Part shown: one piece after another, positions 34,321 to 41,578 of the stretch
Position numbering within the stretch: the first letter of the stretch is position 1
Layout of the letters: each line of letters opens with the position of its first letter
Notes under the pieces: generated by a model
Told to the model about the DNA's origin: nothing
Databases searched by the model: none
Seen by the model: the letters and a program-made list of their open reading frames with translations, nothing else
Program-made: the position numbers and the translations under genes
Source of the DNA: JAMLIN01 sp041676645
GTDB lineage: Bacteria > Pseudomonadota > Gammaproteobacteria > Burkholderiales > Burkholderiaceae_E
Direction of reading: 5' to 3'
Length of the DNA stretch: 64,000 nt
NCBI GenBank assembly: GCA_041676645.1
Contig: JBAYRO010000005.1
Coordinates: forward strand, 12,484 to 76,483

Positions 34321-35325
34321 ATGAGCCAGGGTGACAGAACGAACCCCGGTCCGGGCGATGGTCCGGACAGCACGATCGAACGCCGGCGCCGTCTACAGGA
34401 CCGGCAGCGCGAGCGGGAATCGCGCAAGGATGAATCCGGTGCCGACGACGTCGCGGTGCAGGCCGGAGCGCGGCCGCAACCGGCCGACATGCCGGCGCAA
34501 TCGCTCGACCAGCCGGGCCGGGAAGCCGAACTCGGGCTCGAGCCGAGGTTCATGGCGCCGGGCTACCTCGGCAGCGGCAAGCTGCAGGACATGGTGGCCC
34601 TGATCACCGGCGGCGATTCGGGTATCGGCCGGGCGGTTGCGGTGCTGTTCGCCCGCGAGGGCGCCGACGTCATGATCGTCGCGCTGTCCTCCGAGGACGA
34701 TGCCCGCGCGACCCGTCAGCGAGTCGAGGAGGAAGGCCGGCGCTGCGAGTACCTCCTGGGCGACGTCAAGGATCCGGACTTCTGCCGGCAGGCCGTCGAT
34801 CGCAGCATCGCCGCGTTCGGCCGGCTGGACATCCTCGTCAACAATGCCGCCTACCAGCAGCACACCGACTCGCTCGAGGCATTGCCCGACGAGCAGTTCG
34901 AGGAAACCGTGCAGACCAACCTGCTCGGCTATGTCCGGATGACGCGGGCGGCCCTGCCGTACATGCGCAATGGCGCATCGATCATCAATACCGGCTCGGT
35001 CGTGGGCCTCGAAGGCAGCGGCCAGCTGCTCGACTACGCCGCCACCAAGGGCGCGGTGCACGCGCTGACCAAGTCGCTCGCGCAGAACGTGATCGATCGC
35101 GGCATCCGGGTCAATGCCGTCGCCCCGGGGCCGGTGTGGACACCGCTCAATCCGGTCGACCGCCCGGCCGAAGGGGTGGCGAGCTTCGGCAAGAATACCG
35201 ACATGAAGCGCGCGGCCCAGCCCGAGGAGATCTCCCCGGCCTATGTCTACCTGGCTTCGCCGGTCTGCTCGGGTTATGTCACCGGCATCGTCCTGCCGAT
35301 CACCGGCAGCGTCGGAGCGATCTGA
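34321..35325 (+). CDS. Stress-type SDR oxidoreductase with N-terminal extension
   Basis: This is a 334-residue SDR with about 85 extra N-terminal residues, charged at first and then Pro-rich, like the YghA/general-stress group. The catalytic core has GGDSGIGRAVA, NNAAYQQ, the active-site Ser in NTGSVVG and Y-x-x-x-K in DYAATKGAV, followed by NAVAPGPVWTPL. ATG at 34321 follows aggag. It is followed 17 bases later by the PEBP gene. Confidence 0.92.
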   Translation: MSQGDRTNPGPGDGPDSTIERRRRLQDRQRERESRKDESGADDVAVQAGARPQPADMPAQSLDQPGREAELGLEPRFMAPGYLGSGKLQDMVALITGGDSGIGRAVAVLFAREGADVMIVALSSEDDARATRQRVEEEGRRCEYLLGDVKDPDFCRQAVDRSIAAFGRLDILVNNAAYQQHTDSLEALPDEQFEETVQTNLLGYVRMTRAALPYMRNGASIINTGSVVGLEGSGQLLDYAATKGAVHALTKSLAQNVIDRGIRVNAVAPGPVWTPLNPVDRPAEGVASFGKNTDMKRAAQPEEISPAYVYLASPVCSGYVTGIVLPITGSVGAI

Positions 35326-35341
35326 ACGGGCGGGACGAGCC

Positions 35342-35962
35342 ATGCTCGAAGGACTTCCCGAGGCCGTCGGCCGGATGCTGCGTGACCGACGCGCCGGCCT
35401 CGATCGCATCCTGTTCAATCGGGTATCGCTGCGCACGGGCCAGGCGGCGATCGAGGTGCGCAGCCTCGCGTTCGCCGACCATGCGCCGATCCCGCTGATC
35501 TACACCGCCGACGCCGACGGCCGTTCACCGCCGCTGCAATGGACCGGCGTGCCGGATGCGGCCACCCGCGTCGCGCTGGTGGTCGAGGATGCCGACTCGG
35601 TGATGCCGCAGCCGCTCGTCCATGCCCTCGTCGTCGACCTGCCGCCGGGGGACATGTCGCTCCCCGACGGCGCCATCGATCCCGACGGGGAGCTCGGGCC
35701 GCTGCTCGGGCGCAACTCGGTGCTCGGCACGGGCTGGCTGCCCCCCGATCCGCCTCCTGGCCACGGTCCGCATCGCTATGCCTTCCAGGTCTTCGCGCTG
35801 GCCGGCGGCAGGCGCCACCGTACCCGGCCGGGACGCGAAGCGCTGCTGCGGGCCATCCGCCGTCATGCGATCGCGAGCGGCTGCCTGATCGGCACTTATG
35901 CAAGGCCCGACGGCAGCCAGCGCAGCGGGAAACCATCAATGGCCACCCCCGCGCGGGACTGA
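35342..35962 (+). CDS. YbhB/YbcL-type PEBP-family protein
   Basis: This is a 206-residue cytoplasmic protein of the phosphatidylethanolamine-binding-protein superfamily (YbhB group). It has PPLQWTGVPDAATRVALVVED, shown here as PPLQW, and the anion-pocket region VHALVVDLPPG and GPHRYAFQVFALAG. The usual N-terminus is extended by about 30 residues. The role of bacterial PEBP proteins is unclear. The stop codon lies inside a 19-base tandem duplication. Confidence 0.9.
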   Translation: MLEGLPEAVGRMLRDRRAGLDRILFNRVSLRTGQAAIEVRSLAFADHAPIPLIYTADADGRSPPLQWTGVPDAATRVALVVEDADSVMPQPLVHALVVDLPPGDMSLPDGAIDPDGELGPLLGRNSVLGTGWLPPDPPPGHGPHRYAFQVFALAGGRRHRTRPGREALLRAIRRHAIASGCLIGTYARPDGSQRSGKPSMATPARD

Positions 35963-35981
35963 CACCCCCGCGCGGGACTGA
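35944..35981. repeat. 19-base tandem duplication across a stop codon
   Basis: The unit CACCCCCGCGCGGGACTGA occurs twice head to tail (35944-35962 and 35963-35981). The first copy holds the last codons and stop of the PEBP gene; the second lies entirely after it and touches the stop of the opposing small gene. It looks like a recent replication slip. Confidence 0.9.
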
Positions 35982-35982
35982 A

Positions 35983-36207
35983 TCAGGCGCCCAGGCGGGG
36001 CGGCGGCGCGGCCGGTGGCTCCTTGATGGGAGGCGGGATCTCGTCCGGCGGCGGCTCGTCGATCTCGGGCGGCGCCGGCTCGGGGTCGGTCGGATCGGGC
36101 GGTGGGCCCGGTCGCGGTTCGCCCGGTACCTCGGGCGACGGCTCGGGACGGTGCAGCCGTGCCGGATGACGGAACATCTTCATCGCGGAATCCTGCTCCA
36201 TGTTCAT
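35983..36207 (-). CDS. Small Pro-rich protein
   Basis: This is a 74-residue protein beginning MNMEQDSAMKMFRHPARLH and then almost wholly Pro/Glu/Asp-rich (PEPSPEVPGEPRPGPPPD, PPPDEIPPPIKEPPA). No signal peptide or membrane segment is seen, and no family is recognised. The start overlaps the stop of the upstream gene in an ATGA junction, which supports real translation. Confidence 0.6.
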   Translation of the reverse strand: MNMEQDSAMKMFRHPARLHRPEPSPEVPGEPRPGPPPDPTDPEPAPPEIDEPPPDEIPPPIKEPPAAPPPRLGA

Positions 36208-36710
36208 CACCGCCTCCCCGTCGGCGGTTCGGGCGGGCGCAAGGCCCGTTCCTTCTCCAGGCCCGATGGGGTTTCGGAGTCGAGCCCGGCATGAGGGGAC
36301 TCGGGCCGCTGCTTGCTCGAACCACCGTGCTGGAGCAGTTCCTCGACGATCAGGCGCCCGTAGTACTGGGCGCGTTCGGCACCGTGGCGGTCGACGATCG
36401 ACGCGATGTCCTGCGCCTGGGCATTGTCGCCGGCCCGCACGACGAGCCAGTTGTAACCCTCTTCGGCAAGCGCCCGGTGCGCCTTGACGAGATTCAACTC
36501 CTGGCCGATGTTCGCCAGGAAGCCGGCGCGCTCCAGATCGCGATCGATCTGCTCGCACATCTCCCTGGCGCTGTAGCGTGTCATGTCGACCCCAAGGGGT
36601 CGGAGATCCGACACCACCCGATCGAGCGGAACATCGGGCGGGAAGGATACGACGACATGTCCCACCGGCTTGAAGACGCCGAATGCGGTGGGTTGATTGT
36701 CTTTCTCCAT
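36207..36710 (-). CDS. Conserved hypothetical protein
   Basis: This is a 167-residue soluble protein without a recognised domain. An ordered part (GVFKPVGHVVVSFPPDV, DMTRYSAREMCEQIDRDLER, YNWLVVRAGDNAQAQDIASI) reads as alternating strands and helices. The C-terminal 35 residues are Pro/Arg-rich. It has a strong ribosome site (ggaggat) ahead of the ATG at 36710. It is coupled to the Pro-rich gene and adjacent to glutamate dehydrogenase. Function unknown. Confidence 0.75.
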   Translation of the reverse strand: MEKDNQPTAFGVFKPVGHVVVSFPPDVPLDRVVSDLRPLGVDMTRYSAREMCEQIDRDLERAGFLANIGQELNLVKAHRALAEEGYNWLVVRAGDNAQAQDIASIVDRHGAERAQYYGRLIVEELLQHGGSSKQRPESPHAGLDSETPSGLEKERALRPPEPPTGRR

Positions 36711-36801
36711 ACATCCTCCGCGGCCGACGGCGCGGATGTTGCGCCGTCCGTACCTCGAAGTTGCAAGAGCGATGCCCGATGCGGGTGAGCGCCTTCCGGG
36801 T

Positions 36802-38118
36802 TCAGGGGTAGAGCCCGCGCATGTCACGCGCCTCGAGGATGCGGCTGCAGGCGATCACGAAGGCCGCGGTGCGCAGGGCGATGCCACGTTCGGTGGCCTC
36901 GCGCCAGATCAGGGCGAAGGCATCGGAGAGGATCCGGTCCAGGCGCGCGTTCACGGCATCTTCGGTCCAGGCGAAGCTCGATGCGTTCTGCACCCACTCG
37001 AAGTAGCTGACGATGACGCCGCCCGCATTGGTGATGACATCGGGAACCACCAGGATGCCGCGCTCCGCGAGAATGTCCTCGGCCTGCTCGGTGGTCGGCC
37101 CGTTGGCGCCCTCGAGGATGATGCCCGCACGGATCCGCGCGGCATTGGCCGCGGTGATCTGGTTGGAAAGAGCCGCCGGCAGGAGCATGTCGCAGTCGAC
37201 GCCCCAGAAATCGTCGTCCGGGATCGGCGTCGCGCCCGGAAAGGAATCGATGCGCTGTCCCGCCGCGAGATGCGCGGCGAGGGCCACCGGATCGATACCA
37301 GCTTCGTCGACGATCGAACCGCCGACATCCTGCACCGCGACGACACGCGCGCCCTGGGCGGCGAACAGGCGGGCGGCGGTGCCGCCGACGTTGCCGAAGC
37401 CCTGCACCGCAACGCGGGTCCCCGCCATCTCGCGCCCGAGTCGGCGCAGGACCTCGCGCGCCACCACCGTGCAGCCGCGGCCGGTGGCCTCGCGCCGCCC
37501 GAGGCTGCCGCCGAGGGACACCGGCTTGCCGGTCACGACCCGCGGGGTGCTGGTCCCCACGTTCATGGAATAGGTATCCATAATCCAGGCCATGACCCGC
37601 TCGTCGGTGTTGACGTCGGGCGCCGGAATGTCCATCTCCGGGCCGATCATCAGGCCGATCTCGCTGGTGTAGCGCCGGGTCACCCGCTCGAGCTCGGCCA
37701 TGCTGAAATGCGTCGGATCGATCCGCACCCCGCCTTTCGCGCCACCGAAGGGCACGTTCACCGCGGCCGTCTTGATCGTCATCCAGCCCGCCAGGGCCAT
37801 GACCTCGGCGAGGTTGACGTCGGGATGAAAGCGCAGCCCGCCCTTGCCCGGACCCCGCGACACATTGTGGTGGACCCGGTAGCCCTCGAAGTGCAGAAGG
37901 CTGCCGTCGTCGCGACGCAGCGGCACGTCCACGACGATGAAGCGCTTGGGTCGGCGCAGCGTATCGGCCCAGCGCGACATGTGGCCGATGTGCGGCAGGA
38001 CGCGATCGATCTGCGAAAGGAAGGTGGACCAGGGACCGGAGTCGGCATCGCCGACATACGATGGAACGCGGGGTGTCGCAACCGCATGCATGCGGCGGAT
38101 TGGCGACGAATCGACCAT
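36802..38118 (-). CDS. Glu/Leu/Phe-type glutamate dehydrogenase
   Basis: This is a 438-residue NAD(P)-dependent glutamate dehydrogenase of the hexameric type: substrate-domain GPGKGGLRFHP, catalytic Lys in VPFGGAKGGVR, EMDIPAPDVNT, then the Rossmann segment VAVQGFGNVGGTAARLFA and NAGGVIVSYFEWVQN. The ATG at 38118 is favoured by its ribosome site (aaagga at 8 bases); an ATG 21 bases upstream is weaker. Divergent from the CBS gene over about 200 bases. Confidence 0.94.
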   Translation of the reverse strand: MVDSSPIRRMHAVATPRVPSYVGDADSGPWSTFLSQIDRVLPHIGHMSRWADTLRRPKRFIVVDVPLRRDDGSLLHFEGYRVHHNVSRGPGKGGLRFHPDVNLAEVMALAGWMTIKTAAVNVPFGGAKGGVRIDPTHFSMAELERVTRRYTSEIGLMIGPEMDIPAPDVNTDERVMAWIMDTYSMNVGTSTPRVVTGKPVSLGGSLGRREATGRGCTVVAREVLRRLGREMAGTRVAVQGFGNVGGTAARLFAAQGARVVAVQDVGGSIVDEAGIDPVALAAHLAAGQRIDSFPGATPIPDDDFWGVDCDMLLPAALSNQITAANAARIRAGIILEGANGPTTEQAEDILAERGILVVPDVITNAGGVIVSYFEWVQNASSFAWTEDAVNARLDRILSDAFALIWREATERGIALRTAAFVIACSRILEARDMRGLYP

Positions 38119-38320
38119 GATTCCTTTCTTCTCCTTCATCCGCCGGCAGCAATGCCGCGGCGGCATCGGCATCGGAACGAGCCGGTGGGCTCATGTTGCG
38201 ACCGGCCGCCATGCGGGTCAAGCCAGGAGGCGGGTACGGCAATTGCGTGTGGGCTGGCGAACGGGGCGGGCTGGTCCGACCCGCCATGGCTTTTCGCACC
38301 GGCAAAGGAGAGTCGAGCGG

Positions 38321-38839
38321 ATGCGACGCGTATCGGATGTCATGACCAGTGGCGTACGAACCACAGGACAGCACGAACCCCTGCGACGCGCCGCGGAGAT
38401 CATGGCCGCACTCAACGTCGGTTCGGTCCCCGTCTGCAACGGCAATCGACTCGTCGGCGTGATCACCGATCGCGACATCACGATACGGGCGATCGCCCGG
38501 GGCCTCGATCCCGCTACGACGCCGATCCGCGAAGTGATGACGGTCGCGCCGCAATACTGTTTCGACACCGACCCGATCGAACGGGCGGCCGCGCTGATGC
38601 AGCAACTGCAGATCCGCCGGCTGCCGGTCATCGATGGCAACGATCAGCTGGTGGGCATCGTCACGCTCGGCGACATCGCGGTACGCGGAGGGCCCGACAA
38701 TGCATCGCGCACCCTGGCATCGGTCTCCACGCCCGCCGAGCCCGTTCGCGCGCCGGGACTGTCATTCGAGCGGCGGGACCGGGCTCAGATGGAAGTGCCG
38801 GCCGCCTGGGCGCTCGCCCAGGCCCACTGGAAGTTGTAG
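38321..38839 (+). CDS. CBS-domain pair protein
   Basis: This is a 172-residue cytoplasmic protein with two CBS domains (about 5-60 and 70-128). The repeats are visible as VSDVMTSGVRTTGQHEPLRRA / LVGVITDRDITIRAI and REVMTVAPQYCFDTDPIERA / LVGIVTLGDIAVRG, shown in parts. CBS pairs bind adenine nucleotides. A tail of about 45 residues runs 55 bases into the opposing flavoprotein gene. Ribosome site aaaggag. Confidence 0.88.
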   Translation: MRRVSDVMTSGVRTTGQHEPLRRAAEIMAALNVGSVPVCNGNRLVGVITDRDITIRAIARGLDPATTPIREVMTVAPQYCFDTDPIERAAALMQQLQIRRLPVIDGNDQLVGIVTLGDIAVRGGPDNASRTLASVSTPAEPVRAPGLSFERRDRAQMEVPAAWALAQAHWKL

Positions 38840-39966
38840 CCACCGAGCCACCCGGTGACATCGACCGCTTCGCCGATCGCGTACAGCCCCGGCAGGCGGC
38901 GGGCCGCCATCGTGCGCGAGGAGAGTCCGGCGGTATCGATGCCGCCGGCGGCAACCTCGGCTTTCGCGAATCCCGCGGTCCCGGCGGGCATGAAACACCA
39001 GGCGGCAAGACGCGCGGCGACCTCGTCGAGCTGTCGATCGGCGATGTTCGCGAGTTCGCCCGCCATACCGATGCGCTCCGCCAGCGCCTCGGCAAGGCGC
39101 GCCGGCAGGCAGGCCGACAGGACCGCGGCAAGCCGCGAGCGGGGTCGTTCGCGCTTGGCCTGGCGCAGCCAGGTCGGCGGACGTCCGGGCAGGAAATCGA
39201 CGAGCAAGGGTTCGCGGTGGCGCCAGTACGACGAGGCCTGGAGGATCGCCGGGCCCGACAGTCCCCGATGGGTGAACAGCGCCGCCTCCCGAAAGCTCGC
39301 GCCACCGGCGCTCGCGACGACCTCGGTCGACACGCCCGACAGGCCGGTGAAGATCGTCTCATCGGCATCGAGGCGCAGCGGTACCAGCGCCGGCCTGGGC
39401 TCGACCACCTTCAGGCCGAAGCGGCGCGCAAGCTCGTAGGCATAGCCGGTGGCGCCGAGCCGGGGAATCGCGGGACCGCCCGTGGCGATCACCAGCGCCG
39501 GCGACGACAGCCGGCGCGCGCCCACGCGCAGGCGAAAGCCCTGCTGGCCGTGCTCGACATCGACCGCCGCTTCGCCGAGCGACAGCTCCACCCGCCCGAG
39601 CCGGCATTCCTCCAGGAGCATCGCGACGATCGCACGCGCCGAGCCGTCGCAGAACAGTTGCCCGAGCGTCTTCTCATGCCAGGCGATGCGGTATCGATCG
39701 ACGAGCGCGATGAAATCCGCCGGCCGGTAGCGACGCAGGGCCGAGGTCGCGAAGTGCGGATTGGCCGACAGGAAATTCTCCGGGCCGGCATGCAGGTTGG
39801 TGAAGTTGCAGCGGCCACCGCCCGAGATGAGGATCTTGCGCCCGGGTTCGCCGACATGATCGACGAGCAGCACCCGCCGGCCGCGCTGGCCGGCGACCGC
39901 CGCGCACATCAGGCCGGCCGCGCCGGCGCCGAGCACGATCGCGTCGTACTCAGAGACGGTTGACAT
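38785..39966 (-). CDS. HI0933/BaiN-like NAD(P)/FAD-dependent oxidoreductase
   Basis: This is a 393-residue flavoprotein: dinucleotide motif VLGAGAAGLMCA near the N-terminus, family signature ISGGGRCNFTN, ATGGPAIPRLGATG in the middle, and C-terminal LYAIGEAVDVTGWLGGYNFQ. Relatives include flavoproteins of unknown substrate and BaiN-type bile-acid reductases. ATG at 39966 chosen at the start of the FAD motif; it overlaps the SnoaL-like gene by 17 bases. Converges on and overlaps the CBS gene. Confidence 0.92.
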   Translation of the reverse strand: MSTVSEYDAIVLGAGAAGLMCAAVAGQRGRRVLLVDHVGEPGRKILISGGGRCNFTNLHAGPENFLSANPHFATSALRRYRPADFIALVDRYRIAWHEKTLGQLFCDGSARAIVAMLLEECRLGRVELSLGEAAVDVEHGQQGFRLRVGARRLSSPALVIATGGPAIPRLGATGYAYELARRFGLKVVEPRPALVPLRLDADETIFTGLSGVSTEVVASAGGASFREAALFTHRGLSGPAILQASSYWRHREPLLVDFLPGRPPTWLRQAKRERPRSRLAAVLSACLPARLAEALAERIGMAGELANIADRQLDEVAARLAAWCFMPAGTAGFAKAEVAAGGIDTAGLSSRTMAARRLPGLYAIGEAVDVTGWLGGYNFQWAWASAQAAGTSI

Positions 39967-40333
39967 GGGCCGATACGCAGGCCCAGCGACCGTCCCGCAG
40001 ACGCCACACATCCGTGTAGCAGCCGCTGCCGGGCTGGCCGTCCGGCTTGATGAAGGTGGTACGGGCGTGGATGAAGGCGAACTCGCCCAGCAGCCGGATG
40101 CCGACATGCTGCTCGCGCAGTTGTCGTACCGAAGAGCCCCGGCCGACCTGGGTGATGAACTGGCCGCGATCGAGCAGCGCGCCGTCCGGATTCATGTTCA
40201 TGAAGTCGTCCGCGAGATGCGTCTCGAACCAGCCGACATCCGCCTCGTCGATCGCGCGTACGTAGTTGCGGTTCAGTTCGGTCAGGACACGCACCTGCGC
40301 ATCCCGGTCGGTCGCATCGCGGGTCGTGGTCAT
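39950..40333 (-). CDS. SnoaL/NTF2-like domain protein
   Basis: This is a 127-residue single-domain protein of the SnoaL-like/NTF2 superfamily: VLTELNRNYVRAIDEADVGWFETHLADDF, given in part as NYVRAIDEAD, then RGQFI and a conserved ending WRLRDGRWACVSAHVNRL. These cone-shaped folds bind small molecules or act as enzymes; function unknown. Start ATG at 40333. It leads the flavoprotein gene and is divergent from the efflux operon. Confidence 0.88.
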   Translation of the reverse strand: MTTTRDATDRDAQVRVLTELNRNYVRAIDEADVGWFETHLADDFMNMNPDGALLDRGQFITQVGRGSSVRQLREQHVGIRLLGEFAFIHARTTFIKPDGQPGSGCYTDVWRLRDGRWACVSAHVNRL

Positions 40334-40351
40334 GGTCGGGCTCCGTGATCG

Positions 40352-41578
40352 ATGGAAGGCGCCTGGCCGGTCGGCCAGAATACAGGATGCCATGCCCGGC
40401 GCGATCGTGCGGGGCTGGGGCGGTCCGCCGGAGCGCCCCCGTTTTCGCGATACGATCGGTCCGCGGCGCCCTGCGCGCCCGCATGCCGTCGGCACCCTCG
40501 GGAGAGCAAGCTCATCCGGATTGCGAATCGCTTCGCCGCCCATTGCGCGGCCGCCGTTCTCGTGGCGAGCGCGCTGGCGCTCGCCACGGCGCCGCGCCCG
40601 ACGCTCGCGCAGGCCGCACCGGTCATCACCGCGCCCGTGGTTCTCGCCGACGATACCCTCCACATCACCGCCATCGGCTCGGGTGAAGCCTTGCGGGCGG
40701 CGAACCTGCAGCCCGCGGTGGCCGGGGAGGTTGCCGAGGTCGCGTTCGTTGCCGGCGACCGCGTTCTCGAAGGCACGGTGCTGCTGCGCCTGGTCGATCG
40801 CCAGCAGGCCCTGGCCGTGGAGCTCGCCAACAGCCAGGTCGATGCCGCCCGGCGGCTGCTGGCGCGCTACGCCGATACCCGCGACAGCGGCGCGGTGCCC
40901 GCCAGCGTGGTCGACGACGCCCGTACCCGCCTGCGCGACGCCGAGATCGCGCTGGCCCAGGCGCGCGAGGATCTCGCCGATCGCCAGCTGCGCGCGCCCT
41001 TCAGCGGCGTGGTCGGAATCACCCGGGTCCACGAGGGCGACCGGGTCACCCCCGAGACCCTCGTGACCACGATCGACGATCGCCGGGTGATCCGGGTGTC
41101 CTTCGAGGTTCCCGAGGCCTGGCTCGGACGGCTGCTGGTCGGCCAGCAGGTCATGGCCGGGACCGTCGCCTTCCCCGACCGGGAGTTCCCCGGGCGGATC
41201 GCCCAGATCGACAGCCGGGTCGATCCGCTCACCCGGAACATCCGCCTGCTTGCCGACCTGCACAACAACGAGGACCTGCTGCGGCCCGGCATGTCCTTCG
41301 AGGTCCGCCTCACCCTGGCCGGCGAGCGGCGCCTCGCGATTCCGCAGCTCGCGCAGCAGTGGGGACGCGACGGATCGTATGTCTGGGCGGTGCGCGATGG
41401 CCGTGCCGAGCGCCTGCCGGTCCGATCGCTGCGGCGCGTCGGCGACCTGGTACTGGTCGCGGGCGAGCTGGAGGCGGGCGACACCGTGGTCGTCGAAGGC
41501 GCCCATCGCCTGTACGAGGGCACCGAGGTCCGCGACATCCTCGCCGATGGCCAGGCCACCGGCGGCGCCGGCCAATGA
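40352..41578 (+). CDS. RND efflux periplasmic adaptor (HlyD/MFP family)
   Basis: This is the membrane-fusion protein of the RND triad: signal region (RIANRFAAHCAAAVLVASA to LAQA), lipoyl-like segment VAGEVAEVAFVAGDRVLEG, a short coiled-coil hairpin (LVDRQQALAVELANSQVDA, RLRDAEIALAQARE), then LRAPFSGVVGITRVHEGDRV and beta-barrel domains. The true start is uncertain: the only ATG (40352) adds a 50-residue Arg/Pro-rich stretch. The ribosome site gggag at 40499-40503 is followed by CTC, ATC (40514) or ATT (40520) directly before the signal peptide. Confidence 0.88.
   Translation: MEGAWPVGQNTGCHARRDRAGLGRSAGAPPFSRYDRSAAPCAPACRRHPRESKLIRIANRFAAHCAAAVLVASALALATAPRPTLAQAAPVITAPVVLADDTLHITAIGSGEALRAANLQPAVAGEVAEVAFVAGDRVLEGTVLLRLVDRQQALAVELANSQVDAARRLLARYADTRDSGAVPASVVDDARTRLRDAEIALAQAREDLADRQLRAPFSGVVGITRVHEGDRVTPETLVTTIDDRRVIRVSFEVPEAWLGRLLVGQQVMAGTVAFPDREFPGRIAQIDSRVDPLTRNIRLLADLHNNEDLLRPGMSFEVRLTLAGERRLAIPQLAQQWGRDGSYVWAVRDGRAERLPVRSLRRVGDLVLVAGELEAGDTVVVEGAHRLYEGTEVRDILADGQATGGAGQ

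Noticed and set aside
36697..39963. Open frame of about 1090 codons antisense to glutamate dehydrogenase and the flavoprotein
   Set aside because: Crosses two confident minus-strand genes and their gap; no recognisable domain.
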